A DNA stretch of 64,000 bases from VSJD01 sp964617825 (lineage in GTDB: Bacteria; Verrucomicrobiota; Kiritimatiellia; JAAZAB01). The notes beneath the pieces are model-generated. The model was not told the DNA's origin and made no database searches. It saw only the letters and a program-made list of their open reading frames with translations. Shown one piece after another: positions 41,293 through 50,966 of this stretch (its first letter is position 1; each line of letters starts with the position of its first letter). The stretch covers positions 62,001 to 126,000 of the forward strand of contig CAZTWL010000007.1 of the NCBI GenBank assembly GCA_964617825.1, read 5' to 3'. The position numbers were made by a program, and so were the translations under genes.

Positions 41293-41412
41293 CCGCAGGC
41301 AAGCGCTCGGTGTTCAAAGTCAGGGAATGCGCAAGGCGAACGGCGCTTAGGGCGCATTGCAGTTGCTTCCGCCCCTCCGGCGCGCCGGACGCTTCATCCC
41401 CGGCCACCCGCG

Positions 41413-43092
41413 TCAGGTGCGGTCCAATTCCTGCCGGACCGCCTTGCTCAGTTTCTCGATCGTCACCGGTTTACGGAGGTAGGTGACGACGCCGAGGGTA
41501 TGGGCCAGCGTGACCCGGGGCGATTCCGCATAGCCGGAAACGATGATGGCGCGCTGCTTGGGATTGATGTTCTTCAATTCCTGATAGGTTTGGACCCCAT
41601 CCATGCCATCCTCCATGACCATGTCGAGGATGACCAGTTGGGGAAAATGATCTTTGGTCTTGTGTTGGACAAACAGCTGCACCGCCTCTTCGCCGCTTTG
41701 CGCCGTCTCGATGCTGTAGCCCATTACTTTCAGGAGACGCGCCATGACATCGATCTGCATTTTGTCGTCGTCCACGATCATGATGGTTTCCGTGCCGGAA
41801 TAGTCATTGACCGGCTTCACCGGCTGAATTTTATCCCGGCAGGCCGGCAAATATAGGCTGAAGGTGGTTCCCTCGCCGACGACGCTTTCCAGGTCGACAA
41901 ACCCCTGGTGATCGCTGACAATCCCGCGCACCACGCTCAGGCCCAAGCCGGAGCCGCGTTGCTTATCGGCCTTCCGGGTGGTGAAAAACGGATCGAAAAG
42001 TTTGTCTTGGATTTCCAGCGGGATGCCGTGGCCGGTATCGGTGACCGAAACCTTGACATATTCGCCCGGCGCGATCAGCTCGTATTTTTTTACCGGTGTG
42101 GTCAGGCAGACGTTTTCGGTTTTGATTTTCAGCGTGCCGGAGGCGGCCATGGCGTCGATGGCGTTCTGACAAAGGTTTTGGATCACGCGCAGGAGCTGCT
42201 GCGATGAGCCCTTCATGTTCAACAAATCCCCTGCCAGGTTAAGCTCGAGCTTGATGTTCTTGGCCTGCTCGTTGCGCTTCAGGAACAAGGCCTCGGTTTC
42301 AATCAGCGAATTGATGTTCAGCACAGACTGCTCGTGATAGGCGCGGCGCGACAGGGCCAGGAGCTGTTGGTTGATGTGGGCCATTTGCTGTGCGGTCTGG
42401 GAGATAATGTCGAGATCCGCGCGCGCCGGCGAATTTTCCGGCAATTTATCCCGGATGAATTCCGGATAGGCCACCAAAGGGGTCAGCAGGTTGTTGAAAT
42501 CGTGAGCGATATGGCCGGCAATGCTTCCGGCGGTTTCCAGGCGCTCGGCCCGGGCCAGTTGATCGCGGGTCTGGCGCAGAAGTTTTTCGTCCTGCTTGCG
42601 CCGGGTAATATCGCGCACAAAAAAGCAAATATGTTTTTCGTCGCCCAGATGCAGTTTGTTGGTGGCAATTTCCGCCGGGAACATGGTCTGGTCCTTGCGC
42701 CGGCAATAAGCTTCCTCGATCAGGGTGAACTGGTCGCAATCCAGATTGGAGCAGATTTTACTGAGAATTCCCGCATCGAAGCCGTAGATGATGTCGAAAA
42801 GCGTCTTTTCGCGCAATTCGCGCACCTCGTATTGGAGGAACTCGACCGAACGCGTATTGCCGTCCAGGATGTGTCCTTCCCAGTCCGTGATCAGTACGGC
42901 ATCATAGATGCTCTGGAGAAATTCATGGTAAAGCGTGAACTCGGAGGCCCCAAGCTTGGTTCGGACGGCGGCCCGGGGCAGAGCGGGTGTTTTCAAAGCC
43001 CGTTTGGGCGTTTTCATCGATTTATCCGCTTCCAGCGCTTCGGCCGGAAGCTTGATTCGCACCGTTTGGGCTAAATGATCGTTGTCAGCCAT
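41413..43092 (-). CDS. Cytosolic hybrid histidine kinase (PAS-HK-REC)
   Basis: A 559-residue protein with no membrane segment. A PAS domain (about 50-170: FLQSIYDAVLITDWEGHILDGN) is followed by the H-box GHIAHDFNNLLTPL, an HATPase_c domain (about 270-415, N-box QNLCQNAIDA, DTGHGIP, GSGLGLSVV) and a C-terminal receiver (about 430-555; VDDDKM, phospho-acceptor Asp in VILDMVMEDG, VSGY, RKPV). It belongs to the HDFNN-type kinases with internal receiver. It has no adjacent output regulator, so its target is unknown. Convergent with cysK. Confidence 0.9.
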   Translation of the reverse strand: MADNDHLAQTVRIKLPAEALEADKSMKTPKRALKTPALPRAAVRTKLGASEFTLYHEFLQSIYDAVLITDWEGHILDGNTRSVEFLQYEVRELREKTLFDIIYGFDAGILSKICSNLDCDQFTLIEEAYCRRKDQTMFPAEIATNKLHLGDEKHICFFVRDITRRKQDEKLLRQTRDQLARAERLETAGSIAGHIAHDFNNLLTPLVAYPEFIRDKLPENSPARADLDIISQTAQQMAHINQQLLALSRRAYHEQSVLNINSLIETEALFLKRNEQAKNIKLELNLAGDLLNMKGSSQQLLRVIQNLCQNAIDAMAASGTLKIKTENVCLTTPVKKYELIAPGEYVKVSVTDTGHGIPLEIQDKLFDPFFTTRKADKQRGSGLGLSVVRGIVSDHQGFVDLESVVGEGTTFSLYLPACRDKIQPVKPVNDYSGTETIMIVDDDKMQIDVMARLLKVMGYSIETAQSGEEAVQLFVQHKTKDHFPQLVILDMVMEDGMDGVQTYQELKNINPKQRAIIVSGYAESPRVTLAHTLGVVTYLRKPVTIEKLSKAVRQELDRT

Positions 43093-43271
43093 GACTGCAG
43101 CCTTCCTCTGATGGCGTCCATGATCTGTTGCCGGCAGTTAAATTGTCTGCCATGACAGCAGCGGACAGCGTATAGGATTCCCGGCACAAACCCCATGTCG
43201 AACAAATAGTTTATTATTATGTTTGGGCGGTATTCAATCAAGCCGTTTTTCTCGTCCGCTTGGGTAATGAA

Positions 43272-43301
43272 TTGACAATGGTGGATTCCAGGCTTTATTG
43301 T
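43272..43301 (+). promoter_or_regulatory. Promoter candidate for the thioesterase gene
   Basis: TTGACA (43272-43277) and TATTGT (43296-43301) with an 18-nt spacer, placed 37 nt before the ATG at 43338 in the gap between divergent genes. The -35 is perfect, the -10 has four matches of six. Confidence 0.45.
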
Positions 43302-43337
43302 TATAAATAAATCTTCTGGATTAAGGAGTTAACTGCC

Positions 43338-43742
43338 ATGCCATCCGCCACCACCGCCGGTCGTGTATTCCATTATACGTTGCATGTTCCGTATGCCCAT
43401 ACGGATCAGATGCGGTTCGTATACTATGCGAACTACCTGGTGTATTTCGAAATGGCTCGTTCCGCCATGCTGCGCGAGGTCGGCCTGCCTTATGCCGAAA
43501 TGGAGAAAAAAGGCTTGTTTTTGCCGGTAGTGGAAGCCCATTGCTTATACAAGGCGCCGGCCCATTTTGATGACGAACTGAAGGTGGTCAGCCGCTGCGC
43601 TCTGGAGGGGCTGCGGTTGCGCGTGGATTACGAGGTTATGCGCGGCGACAAGGTCATTGTTACCGGCTATACCGTGCACGTGTGCCTTTCCGCCGCGGGC
43701 AAGGTCCTGCGCCCGGCGCCGGAACTGCGGCGCTTGCTTTGA
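43338..43742 (+). CDS. Acyl-CoA thioesterase, YbgC/4-hydroxybenzoyl-CoA thioesterase family
   Basis: A 134-residue hot-dog-fold protein: HVPYAHTDQMRFVYYANYLVYFEMAR matches the YbgC signature, in which the Asp of 'D..G.vy...Y' is catalytic (here TDQMRFVYYANY). It hydrolyses acyl-CoA thioesters and is often tied to envelope biogenesis. GGAG lies 9 nt before the ATG. It is followed by the DUF4838 gene 75 nt later. Confidence 0.88.
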   Translation: MPSATTAGRVFHYTLHVPYAHTDQMRFVYYANYLVYFEMARSAMLREVGLPYAEMEKKGLFLPVVEAHCLYKAPAHFDDELKVVSRCALEGLRLRVDYEVMRGDKVIVTGYTVHVCLSAAGKVLRPAPELRRLL

Positions 43743-43817
43743 TCGTAGGCCACTGATCGCGCGTGATTTTTTCTCGATGCAAAATTGTTCAAAACCAAGG
43801 CGGGAGGGGGCGAACCA

Positions 43818-45530
43818 ATGCCGGACATCATTCATATTGTCGTGGCGGAGGAGACGCTGCCGGTCTGGCACGCGGCTGATGAACTGGCGGCATTCCTGGG
43901 AGCCGTGACCGGACAGGTAATTCCTGTTGGCCGTGTACGCTCCCCAAAGACGAATATTTTCATTGGTCCCATGGCCGCCAAGATGGCGGACCCGACATTC
44001 ACTACCGATGGCCTGGGCCAAGAAGGTGTTTTTTTGAAAAGTGTCGGCCACGACCTCGTTCTCGCCGGCGGCTACCCGCGGGGAACATTGTACGCCGTAT
44101 ATACGTTTCTTGAGCAGTATGCCGGATGCCGCTGGTGGACGGACAAAGCCAGTTCCATCCCGCCCAACCCCGACTTTGCCATTCCAAGCGATCTCCATCT
44201 CCGCTACGTGCCGCCGCTGGAGTATCGCTGGTCTTTCTGGAAGCACATCAACGACAGCGCCGACCTCGCGGTCCGCAACAAGGTGAATGGCCCGGATGGC
44301 CTGCGGGACCCCAAGTACGGCGGACATATGACCCATGGCCTTGTGCATACGTTCTTCCGGCTGATTCCGCCGGAAAATTATTTTCAAGCGCATCCGGAAT
44401 GGTTCAGTGAGATCGATGGTAAGCGGACGCATGCCGGCGCCCAGCTCTGTCTTTCCAATGTTGCCATGCGCCGGGAACTCGAGAAAGCGCTGAAAGAATT
44501 CATCCGCCGTAATCCGGAGGAATCCGTGTTCTCCGTTTCGCAGAATGACTCGCAGGGATTCTGCACATGTGCGGACTGCCGGGCTTTGGCGGAACAATAT
44601 GGCGGCCAGTCGGGTGTGATGATCTGGTTCGTCAATCAAGTTGCGGCGGAGATTGAAAAGAAGTTTGCGGATGTGTCGCTCAGCACGCTGGCCTATCAGT
44701 ATACGCGCGCGGCGCCGATCAACATCCGTCCCCGGCAGAATGTTATCGTCCAGTTGTGCAGTATCGAGTGCAGCTTTGCGGTGCCGCTCGATCATGAGCG
44801 CAACCGGACATTCAAGAATGACATCGTGGCCTGGTCAAAGACCGCCGACCGTCTTTATGTGTGGGACTATGTCACAAATTTCCAGCACCATATTCTTCCT
44901 CATCCGAACCTGCGCGTATTGGGTTCGAACATTCGGTTCCTGGTGGCCCACAACGTAAAAGGCATTTTCGAGCAAGGCGCGTATACGACGCTGGGCGCGG
45001 AGTTTGCCGAACTGCGCGGCTGGGTGCTGGCCAAGCTCCTGTGGAATCCATCGCTGGATGACAAGAAACTTGTTCTGGAGTTTGTTGCGGGCTACTATGG
45101 CAAGGATGCCGCACCGCACATTCTGCGGTACATCGACCGCATGCACGACGCCGTCGCGGCCAGCGGCGATCCTCTCGGATGCTTTTCTCACTATACGGCC
45201 AAGTTTCTGTCGTTCAAAAACTTGAGTGAAGGCTGGCAACATCTCGCGGCAGCTGAGGCGGCGGTGCGCGGCTGTCCTGAATTTCTCTCGCATGTGCAAG
45301 TGGCGCAGTTGCCGGTCCTGTATGCGTTCCTCATGCAGTGGGATACTCTGAAAGACCTTGCGGCGCAGAGCGGCAGCGCCTGGCCATTATCTGCGGATAT
45401 CAGCGATGTCCATGAGATCTTTATGGGAATCGCGCGTCGGGAAGGCATTACGCGGTTGGACGAATGGCACGAGGGCTTTGATGCCCTGGACAAGGCCGTA
45501 AAGAGCGCCGCGTCCCGGACGATTAAATGA
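43818..45530 (+). CDS. DUF4838 protein, cytoplasmic form
   Basis: A 570-residue protein lacking a signal peptide. The N-terminal 110 residues form the alpha/beta domain that precedes GH20-type barrels (ADELAAFLGAVTG; GGYPRGTLYAVYTFLEQYAGCRWW). The rest matches DUF4838, including YFQAHPEWFSEIDGKR, VSQNDSQGFCTCADC and the CSIECSFA segment. It shares these with the lipoprotein at 17863 but lacks the CBM9-like tail. The ATG at 43818 has GGGAGGGGG upstream. Members of this family are thought to act on glycans; the reaction is not defined. It lies outside the main island, beside a thioesterase and a P-type ATPase. Confidence 0.82.
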   Translation: MPDIIHIVVAEETLPVWHAADELAAFLGAVTGQVIPVGRVRSPKTNIFIGPMAAKMADPTFTTDGLGQEGVFLKSVGHDLVLAGGYPRGTLYAVYTFLEQYAGCRWWTDKASSIPPNPDFAIPSDLHLRYVPPLEYRWSFWKHINDSADLAVRNKVNGPDGLRDPKYGGHMTHGLVHTFFRLIPPENYFQAHPEWFSEIDGKRTHAGAQLCLSNVAMRRELEKALKEFIRRNPEESVFSVSQNDSQGFCTCADCRALAEQYGGQSGVMIWFVNQVAAEIEKKFADVSLSTLAYQYTRAAPINIRPRQNVIVQLCSIECSFAVPLDHERNRTFKNDIVAWSKTADRLYVWDYVTNFQHHILPHPNLRVLGSNIRFLVAHNVKGIFEQGAYTTLGAEFAELRGWVLAKLLWNPSLDDKKLVLEFVAGYYGKDAAPHILRYIDRMHDAVAASGDPLGCFSHYTAKFLSFKNLSEGWQHLAAAEAAVRGCPEFLSHVQVAQLPVLYAFLMQWDTLKDLAAQSGSAWPLSADISDVHEIFMGIARREGITRLDEWHEGFDALDKAVKSAASRTIK

Positions 45531-45579
45531 CCTTCCTGGCTTTGGCAAAGTAATCAGCCGAAGTATTCCCGGAGACTCG

Positions 45580-48183
45580 TCAGCTTGCCCTATGCCGGAC
45601 TGCGGGCTTCTCGACGGTCATGCGGCTCAGGAAGGGCGTGAGTTTCAGCAACTCGAACCATAGGATGCTCGTGATGCCGGCCGCGATACTGAGCAGGATG
45701 TCCATAAAGTGGACTTGGCCGAAATGAAACAATTCGCGCAGGAAGGGAATATTCAAAAGCAGGGTCATTGCCACCGTCGCGCCGCCAATGACCCACCACA
45801 AAGCCTGATTCGGTTCCCGGAACATTGAAAAGATGGTGCGGTTCCAGGAGCGATTGGTGAGAATCAAGCCCAGGTTGGCGATGACCAGGGCAATGAACGC
45901 CAGCGTCCGGCGCGAGTCCTCGTCGGCATGCCCCAGGCTGGTGCTGACGGCCAGCAGGACGCTAATGGCCGCCAGCACGCTGATCCCCTGAATAAGGCTG
46001 AGCACCAGGGAGCTTTGGCTGAACAACCGGCTTTTCGAATTGCGCGGCGGGCGTTGCATGACATTCTTTTCCGCGTTCTCCGCCTCGAAGATGATCGAGC
46101 AGGCGGGATCGATGATCAGTTCCAGGAAGGCCACGTGCACGGGAAGGAGCAGGGGTGTCCAGTCGCGGAAGAACATCGGGATGACCGCCAGCCCGGCAAT
46201 CGGCACGTGCACCGCAAAAATATAGGCCACGGCCTTTTTAATGTTGTCGAAGATGCGGCGCCCCAGCCTGACGGCCGCCACGATGGATGAAAAATCGTCA
46301 TCCAATACGACCAGCGCCGAGGATTCGCGGGCCACGTCCGTTCCGCGCCCGCCCATGGCGACGCCGATGTTGGCCGCTTTCAAGGCGGGCGCATCGTTGA
46401 CGCCATCCCCGGTCATGGCCACAATTTCCCCACGGGCTTTCAATGCCTTCACGATCCGCAGTTTTTGCTCGGGCACGACCCGGGCAAAAATACTTGTGGC
46501 GCCAATCCGCTGCTCGAGTTCCGCGTCGCTCATGGCATCCAGTTCGCTTCCGGTGATGCATTGCTCCGGAGCCTGCAAGCCAATTTGCTGGGCGATGTTC
46601 CGCGCCGTGCCCGGATAGTCTCCCGTGATCATGACAACGCGGATGCCGGCGGAGTAGCACTCCCGGATGGCGTCCGGGACGGCCGGCCGGATCGGATCGG
46701 CCAGGCCGATGAGGCCCAGGAACTTAAAGCGGAAATCATGCTGGTTGAGCGGCAGGTCCGATTTCTTGAAAGATGCTTCGGCAACGCCCAGCACCCGTAA
46801 GCCGCAGTCGGCCATTTTAGCCACATTGCCTGCCATTTCATTCTGCTGCTGGGCGTTGAAATGGCACAGGTCGGCAATGGCTTCGGGCGCTCCCTTGGCC
46901 GCGATTTCGAAGGTGTTGCCGTCCGGCGATTTCCAGACGTGCGAGAGGGCCAGCATGTTCGGCGAGAGCGGATATTCCCGGATCAGGTTCCAGTTGTGGT
47001 GCAGATGCTCGGTCCGGGCCAGGAACTTTTCGCCCAGGACCTGCAAGGCCTTTTCCATGGGGTCGAACGGATCGCGCTTGCTGGCGAGGATGCCATACTC
47101 CAGCAGCGGGTGAAAGTGTTCGGACAAGACCTTCTGTTGCGAAACGCTGGCGTCAAACAGTTCGCCATTCGCGAAAAGTTGCCGGACCGACATCTGATTG
47201 AGTGTCAGTGTTCCCGTCTTGTCGGTGCAGAGCACCGTGGCGGCGCCCAGTGTTTCCACGGCCGGCATGCGCCGGGTGAGCACCCTGTTCCGGGATATCC
47301 GCCAGGCGCCGAGCGCAAGGAAAACCGTGAGCACTACGGGAAACTCCTCCGGCAGCAGGGCCATGGCCAGGGTGATGCCGCTCAGCAGCCCTTGTTGCCA
47401 GGCTTGCGGCGTGTTGCCCCGCGTGATCCCGTAAGCCAGAATTACCAGCGCGCAGAACGACAGCCCGACGATTGCCATTGTCCGAACCAATCGCCCGGTT
47501 TCCCGCTGCAGGAGCGTATCTTCCTGCTTGACGCCCTGGAGCGCCTTGCCGATCTTGCCCAACTCCGTTTGCATGCCGGTGGTCAGAATCTCCGCCAGGC
47601 CCTGGCCGGCGGTAATCAGCGTGCCGGAAAATACGAACGGCAGGTCATCGCCCCCCGGTCTGGCCGCAGCCTCGTTTTTGTCCGAGGTGGCCTTGCGCAC
47701 CGGCACGGATTCGCCGGTCAGCAGGGATTCGTCTGCCGAAAGATTGATGGCTTGCCGCAGGACGGCATCGGCCGGCACGCGGTCGCCCTCGACAAGAAGC
47801 ATAATGTCGCCCCGGACGACTTCACGTCCCGGAATGCGCCGCCGCCGACCGTCGCGAATCACGAGCGCGCGCGGACTTGACAGGTCCCGCAAGGCTTCCA
47901 GGGCTCGCTCGGTGCGCCGCTCCTGGACAACCGTGATGCCCATCACGACCAGGACGAAACCGAGCAGCATCAGGGCATCGGAAAGTTCGCCCGTCAGCAG
48001 GTACAGCAGGCCGCAGCCAACCAGCAGGAGGAACATTGGTTCGCGCAGGACCTCCAGGACGATATTCAGCAACCCGCGCTGCTGCGTGGTGGGCAGTTCA
48101 TTGAAGCCATCCTCTTGAAGCCGCCGCAGGGCCTCGGCTTCGGTCAGTCCGGTTATGTTCGCAATATTGAAATCGGTAATCAT
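45580..48183 (-). CDS. P-type cation-transporting ATPase (P2-like)
   Basis: An 867-residue membrane pump. The cation-ATPase N-terminal domain (LTEAEALRRLQEDGFNELP), actuator motif LTGESVPV, phosphorylation motif CTDKTGT (Asp321) and TGDGVNDAPALK are all present. Hydrophobic pairs occur near 50-90, 235-290 and in a C-terminal bundle. The M4 motif is PEEFP in place of the PEGLP of Ca2+ pumps, and the later helix reads HVAFLELIIDPACS, so the transported ion is uncertain; Ca2+ or Mg2+/Mn2+ are candidates. A GTG 33 nt upstream (48216) is an alternative start. It is divergent from the GT9 gene. Confidence 0.88.
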   Translation of the reverse strand: MITDFNIANITGLTEAEALRRLQEDGFNELPTTQQRGLLNIVLEVLREPMFLLLVGCGLLYLLTGELSDALMLLGFVLVVMGITVVQERRTERALEALRDLSSPRALVIRDGRRRRIPGREVVRGDIMLLVEGDRVPADAVLRQAINLSADESLLTGESVPVRKATSDKNEAAARPGGDDLPFVFSGTLITAGQGLAEILTTGMQTELGKIGKALQGVKQEDTLLQRETGRLVRTMAIVGLSFCALVILAYGITRGNTPQAWQQGLLSGITLAMALLPEEFPVVLTVFLALGAWRISRNRVLTRRMPAVETLGAATVLCTDKTGTLTLNQMSVRQLFANGELFDASVSQQKVLSEHFHPLLEYGILASKRDPFDPMEKALQVLGEKFLARTEHLHHNWNLIREYPLSPNMLALSHVWKSPDGNTFEIAAKGAPEAIADLCHFNAQQQNEMAGNVAKMADCGLRVLGVAEASFKKSDLPLNQHDFRFKFLGLIGLADPIRPAVPDAIRECYSAGIRVVMITGDYPGTARNIAQQIGLQAPEQCITGSELDAMSDAELEQRIGATSIFARVVPEQKLRIVKALKARGEIVAMTGDGVNDAPALKAANIGVAMGGRGTDVARESSALVVLDDDFSSIVAAVRLGRRIFDNIKKAVAYIFAVHVPIAGLAVIPMFFRDWTPLLLPVHVAFLELIIDPACSIIFEAENAEKNVMQRPPRNSKSRLFSQSSLVLSLIQGISVLAAISVLLAVSTSLGHADEDSRRTLAFIALVIANLGLILTNRSWNRTIFSMFREPNQALWWVIGGATVAMTLLLNIPFLRELFHFGQVHFMDILLSIAAGITSILWFELLKLTPFLSRMTVEKPAVRHRAS

Positions 48184-48462
48184 AATCGAAATTTGCCGCC
48201 GGAGCGGATCTGTCACGTTGCTTTGACTCGCCGGTTGCTTCCCGTTGCGCTTAACCTTGCCGACGGATCATAACCCCTCTAATAATTGCGGACAATATCG
48301 TTGCCATCGGTATTGGTCAAGATATTCCCCCGGTTTTTTCGGTGGTTTTTTCCGTTGCATCGGGGTCTGGCTGTACGATATGATCGCGTGCATGGAAAAA
48401 ATAGCGGCTTACCTCCAATTTGTCGGACTGCGAATGGCGGCGGGGGCAGAGCTGCGAGCAGT

Positions 48463-49470
48463 ATGAAAACAAATGCCAATGTGCCCGCATCGAAGGCGTT
48501 GCGGGTATTGATCGTTAAATTAAGTTCGTTGGGAGACCTGTTTCATGCCCTGCCGGCCGTGCATTGTCTGAAGGTCGGATTGCCGGCGAAGATTGACTGG
48601 GTGGTGCACCCGGCTTATCAGGAACTGGTTGCGTGCTTTGCCGATGTCGACCGTGTCATTCCGCTGGCGCGGGACATCCGGTCCGGCGCTCTGGCGGGTG
48701 ACGTGCGCGCCCTGCGCGCGGAGTCATACGACCTGATCGTGGATCTGCAAGGCATTCTCAAGAGCGCGCTGGTTGCCCGGCTGTCGCGCGGCAGCCGGCG
48801 GATCGGGCCGTCCTTTCACCGGGAAGGTTCGTGGTTGTTTTACCAGGCCGTGGCCGGGTCGCGCAACAAGGACCGGCATGCCGTCGAGGAAAACATGGAT
48901 GTGGTGCGGCATTTGGGATTGCCGGTCTTGCCGCCCGTGTTTCCCCTGAACTTTCCCATACAACTCGTCGGCGAGCCGGAGCCGCGCGTGGCGCTGCTCC
49001 CGTTTTCGCGCTGGCCGAGTAAAAACTGGCCGGCGGCTTCGTTCGTCCAGGTCGGCCGCGACCTGCAGGAGCACGCCAATGCCTCGATATTCCTGATCGG
49101 CGGCGCTGCGGAGGCGGAGGCCTGCGCGGCGATCGAAAAAGAATTCAAAGGGCGCATCATGAACCTGGCCGGCAAATTATCCCTGCCCCAATTGGGCGGC
49201 GTGTTGCAGGCGATGAACCTGGTGATTTCCAACGATTCCGGTCCCATGCACATGGCAGCCAGCCTGGGGACCCCCGTCCTGGCTGTATTTGGGCCGACTG
49301 ATATGAAACGCACGGGTCCCTATGGCGCGCGCCATAGGGTGATGACCGGCCGTCTGCGCTGCCAGCCTTGTTTTTCGAAACAATGCAAATTCGAAGACGG
49401 TTCCTGTATGCGTACGGTGACGCCCGAAGGCGTGACAACCATGGCGCTGGAAATGCTGCATGCCGGGTAG
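48463..49470 (+). CDS. Glycosyltransferase family 9 (LPS heptosyltransferase-like)
   Basis: A 335-residue GT-B enzyme: RVLIVKLSSLGDLFHALPAV at the start, LLPFSRWPSKNWPAASFVQV at the start of the nucleotide-sugar domain and VISNDSGPMHMAASLGTPVLAVFGPT are family 9 hallmarks, as in WaaC/WaaF. It adds heptose or a related sugar to the inner LPS core at the cytoplasmic face. The ATG at 48463 fits alignment with WaaC; the frame is open 177 nt further back with no support. It precedes the exporter operon by 37 nt. Confidence 0.9.
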   Translation: MKTNANVPASKALRVLIVKLSSLGDLFHALPAVHCLKVGLPAKIDWVVHPAYQELVACFADVDRVIPLARDIRSGALAGDVRALRAESYDLIVDLQGILKSALVARLSRGSRRIGPSFHREGSWLFYQAVAGSRNKDRHAVEENMDVVRHLGLPVLPPVFPLNFPIQLVGEPEPRVALLPFSRWPSKNWPAASFVQVGRDLQEHANASIFLIGGAAEAEACAAIEKEFKGRIMNLAGKLSLPQLGGVLQAMNLVISNDSGPMHMAASLGTPVLAVFGPTDMKRTGPYGARHRVMTGRLRCQPCFSKQCKFEDGSCMRTVTPEGVTTMALEMLHAG

Positions 49471-49507
49471 TTTGAATATCCGTTAATGAAACGAGCTCAT
49501 TGCGCAT

Positions 49508-50935
49508 ATGAATAACAAGATATTGATCAGAGTGGCGATGCTGTGGCTGGCCGTCGGACTTCCTTCCGCGTGGGCCAATCTGGAGCTGGAGGCGCTTGTG
49601 GCTGAAGCTTTTTCCAATAACCCGGCGGTCCAGGCGGCGCAATTCGAGGTCAACCGCGCCAAGGCGGAGCGCGACGAATTGGGCGGTTTTTTCGATCCCC
49701 AGCTGAATGTTACCGCGCTGCAAACCGATTATAACTCCGGCTACAATCAAGCCTTTCTGCACGCCGGCGTGGATGCGGCCATTCTGCCCGGTGTGTACCT
49801 GGGAACGCGGGTTGAGGAGAGTTATTATTCCAGGCTGCTGGGCAGCGGGGTGACTAATTCCGGCAGTTACGAAAATCTCTGGCAGAGCCTGGCCGGGGTT
49901 CAAATGGGCGTGCCGCTTCTGCGCGACCGCGGTTTTCTGCAATGGAAACTTTCCGATGAGCGCGCCGCAAAGCGTTATCGCATGGCTCAGAACCATTGGC
50001 TGGCAGTGACGCAGCAATGCCGTCATGATGTCGAGCAGCAATACATTGCCGTTCTGGAAGCTGTGGCCCAGCGCTATGTCGCGCAGGCGGCCCTGACCCG
50101 TGTGGAAAAACTGCTTAAGGAAGCCCAGGAACTTGTCCAGCTCAAGATTGTTCCCGGCTACCAGCTGTTCGCGGCGCGTTCCGAAGTAGCCCTGCGGCGG
50201 GAGGCGGAGGCGGCGGAACAGCAAAATTGCAGGACGACACAAATCAGGCTCTTGGAATTGCTGGGTGTATCTAAACTGGCGCGGCCGGTGCAGGCCTCCT
50301 TCGATACGCTTATTTTATGGGCCGAATCGGTCGATCTGCAGCCCCTGTTTTCCAAGGAGAAGGCGCTCGAAGCTCGCGGCGATTACAACGAGATCCGTGA
50401 TTTCATTGAAGTGGCCGAGAAGGAGCAAGCCATTATCGGGGATAATTTGCGGTCCGATTTGTCGCTGAATATGACGGCGACCCTTCAAGGGGAAGACCCG
50501 GATAACATCATCGGCTCCGGCCGCTACCTGACGGAGGATAACCTGGGTGCGAGCATCGGCCTGACCTGGAAGCGTCCCTGGGGATATCGGACAGAAAAGG
50601 CGCGAATGCGGGCGATAATCGCGACCATCGATTCCCGTCACGAACAGCTTCGCCAGACGGCCATAAAAATCGGCGCGGACTTAAAGACTCAGCATGAACA
50701 GTTTATGTCAACCCAGGAACGTCTGGAGCTGGTGTCGCAGGCCATTGATTCCGCCCGTCAGGCGCTGGAAGCCGAAAATGAGCGGTTTTGCCTGGGCGAG
50801 GGGCGCAGTCGGAACGTGCTTGATGCCCAAAAGGACTTGACGGATGCCTTGAAAAGACAAATAATTATTGCCGTTGAGCTATTAAGGGCATATTCCAATT
50901 TTATGTATGCGTCGGGCTATGCCGACGAGTTTTAG
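49508..50935 (+). CDS. TolC-family outer-membrane channel
   Basis: A 475-residue protein with a signal peptide (cleavage near AWA-NLELEAL). Two repeats of long helices with heptad patterns (about 25-80, 175-245, 285-345, 395-465) and the internal beta-strand segments match the TolC/OEP family, although overall length is slightly above E. coli TolC. It would form the outer-membrane exit of the HlyD/ABC exporter encoded downstream. The C-terminus lies in SRNVLDAQKDLTDALKRQIIIAVE, a TolC-like helix. The next gene starts 31 nt after the stop. Confidence 0.88.
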   Translation: MNNKILIRVAMLWLAVGLPSAWANLELEALVAEAFSNNPAVQAAQFEVNRAKAERDELGGFFDPQLNVTALQTDYNSGYNQAFLHAGVDAAILPGVYLGTRVEESYYSRLLGSGVTNSGSYENLWQSLAGVQMGVPLLRDRGFLQWKLSDERAAKRYRMAQNHWLAVTQQCRHDVEQQYIAVLEAVAQRYVAQAALTRVEKLLKEAQELVQLKIVPGYQLFAARSEVALRREAEAAEQQNCRTTQIRLLELLGVSKLARPVQASFDTLILWAESVDLQPLFSKEKALEARGDYNEIRDFIEVAEKEQAIIGDNLRSDLSLNMTATLQGEDPDNIIGSGRYLTEDNLGASIGLTWKRPWGYRTEKARMRAIIATIDSRHEQLRQTAIKIGADLKTQHEQFMSTQERLELVSQAIDSARQALEAENERFCLGEGRSRNVLDAQKDLTDALKRQIIIAVELLRAYSNFMYASGYADEF

Positions 50936-50966
50936 TTTGTTTGCCATCGGGAGGATTGAAGGATAC

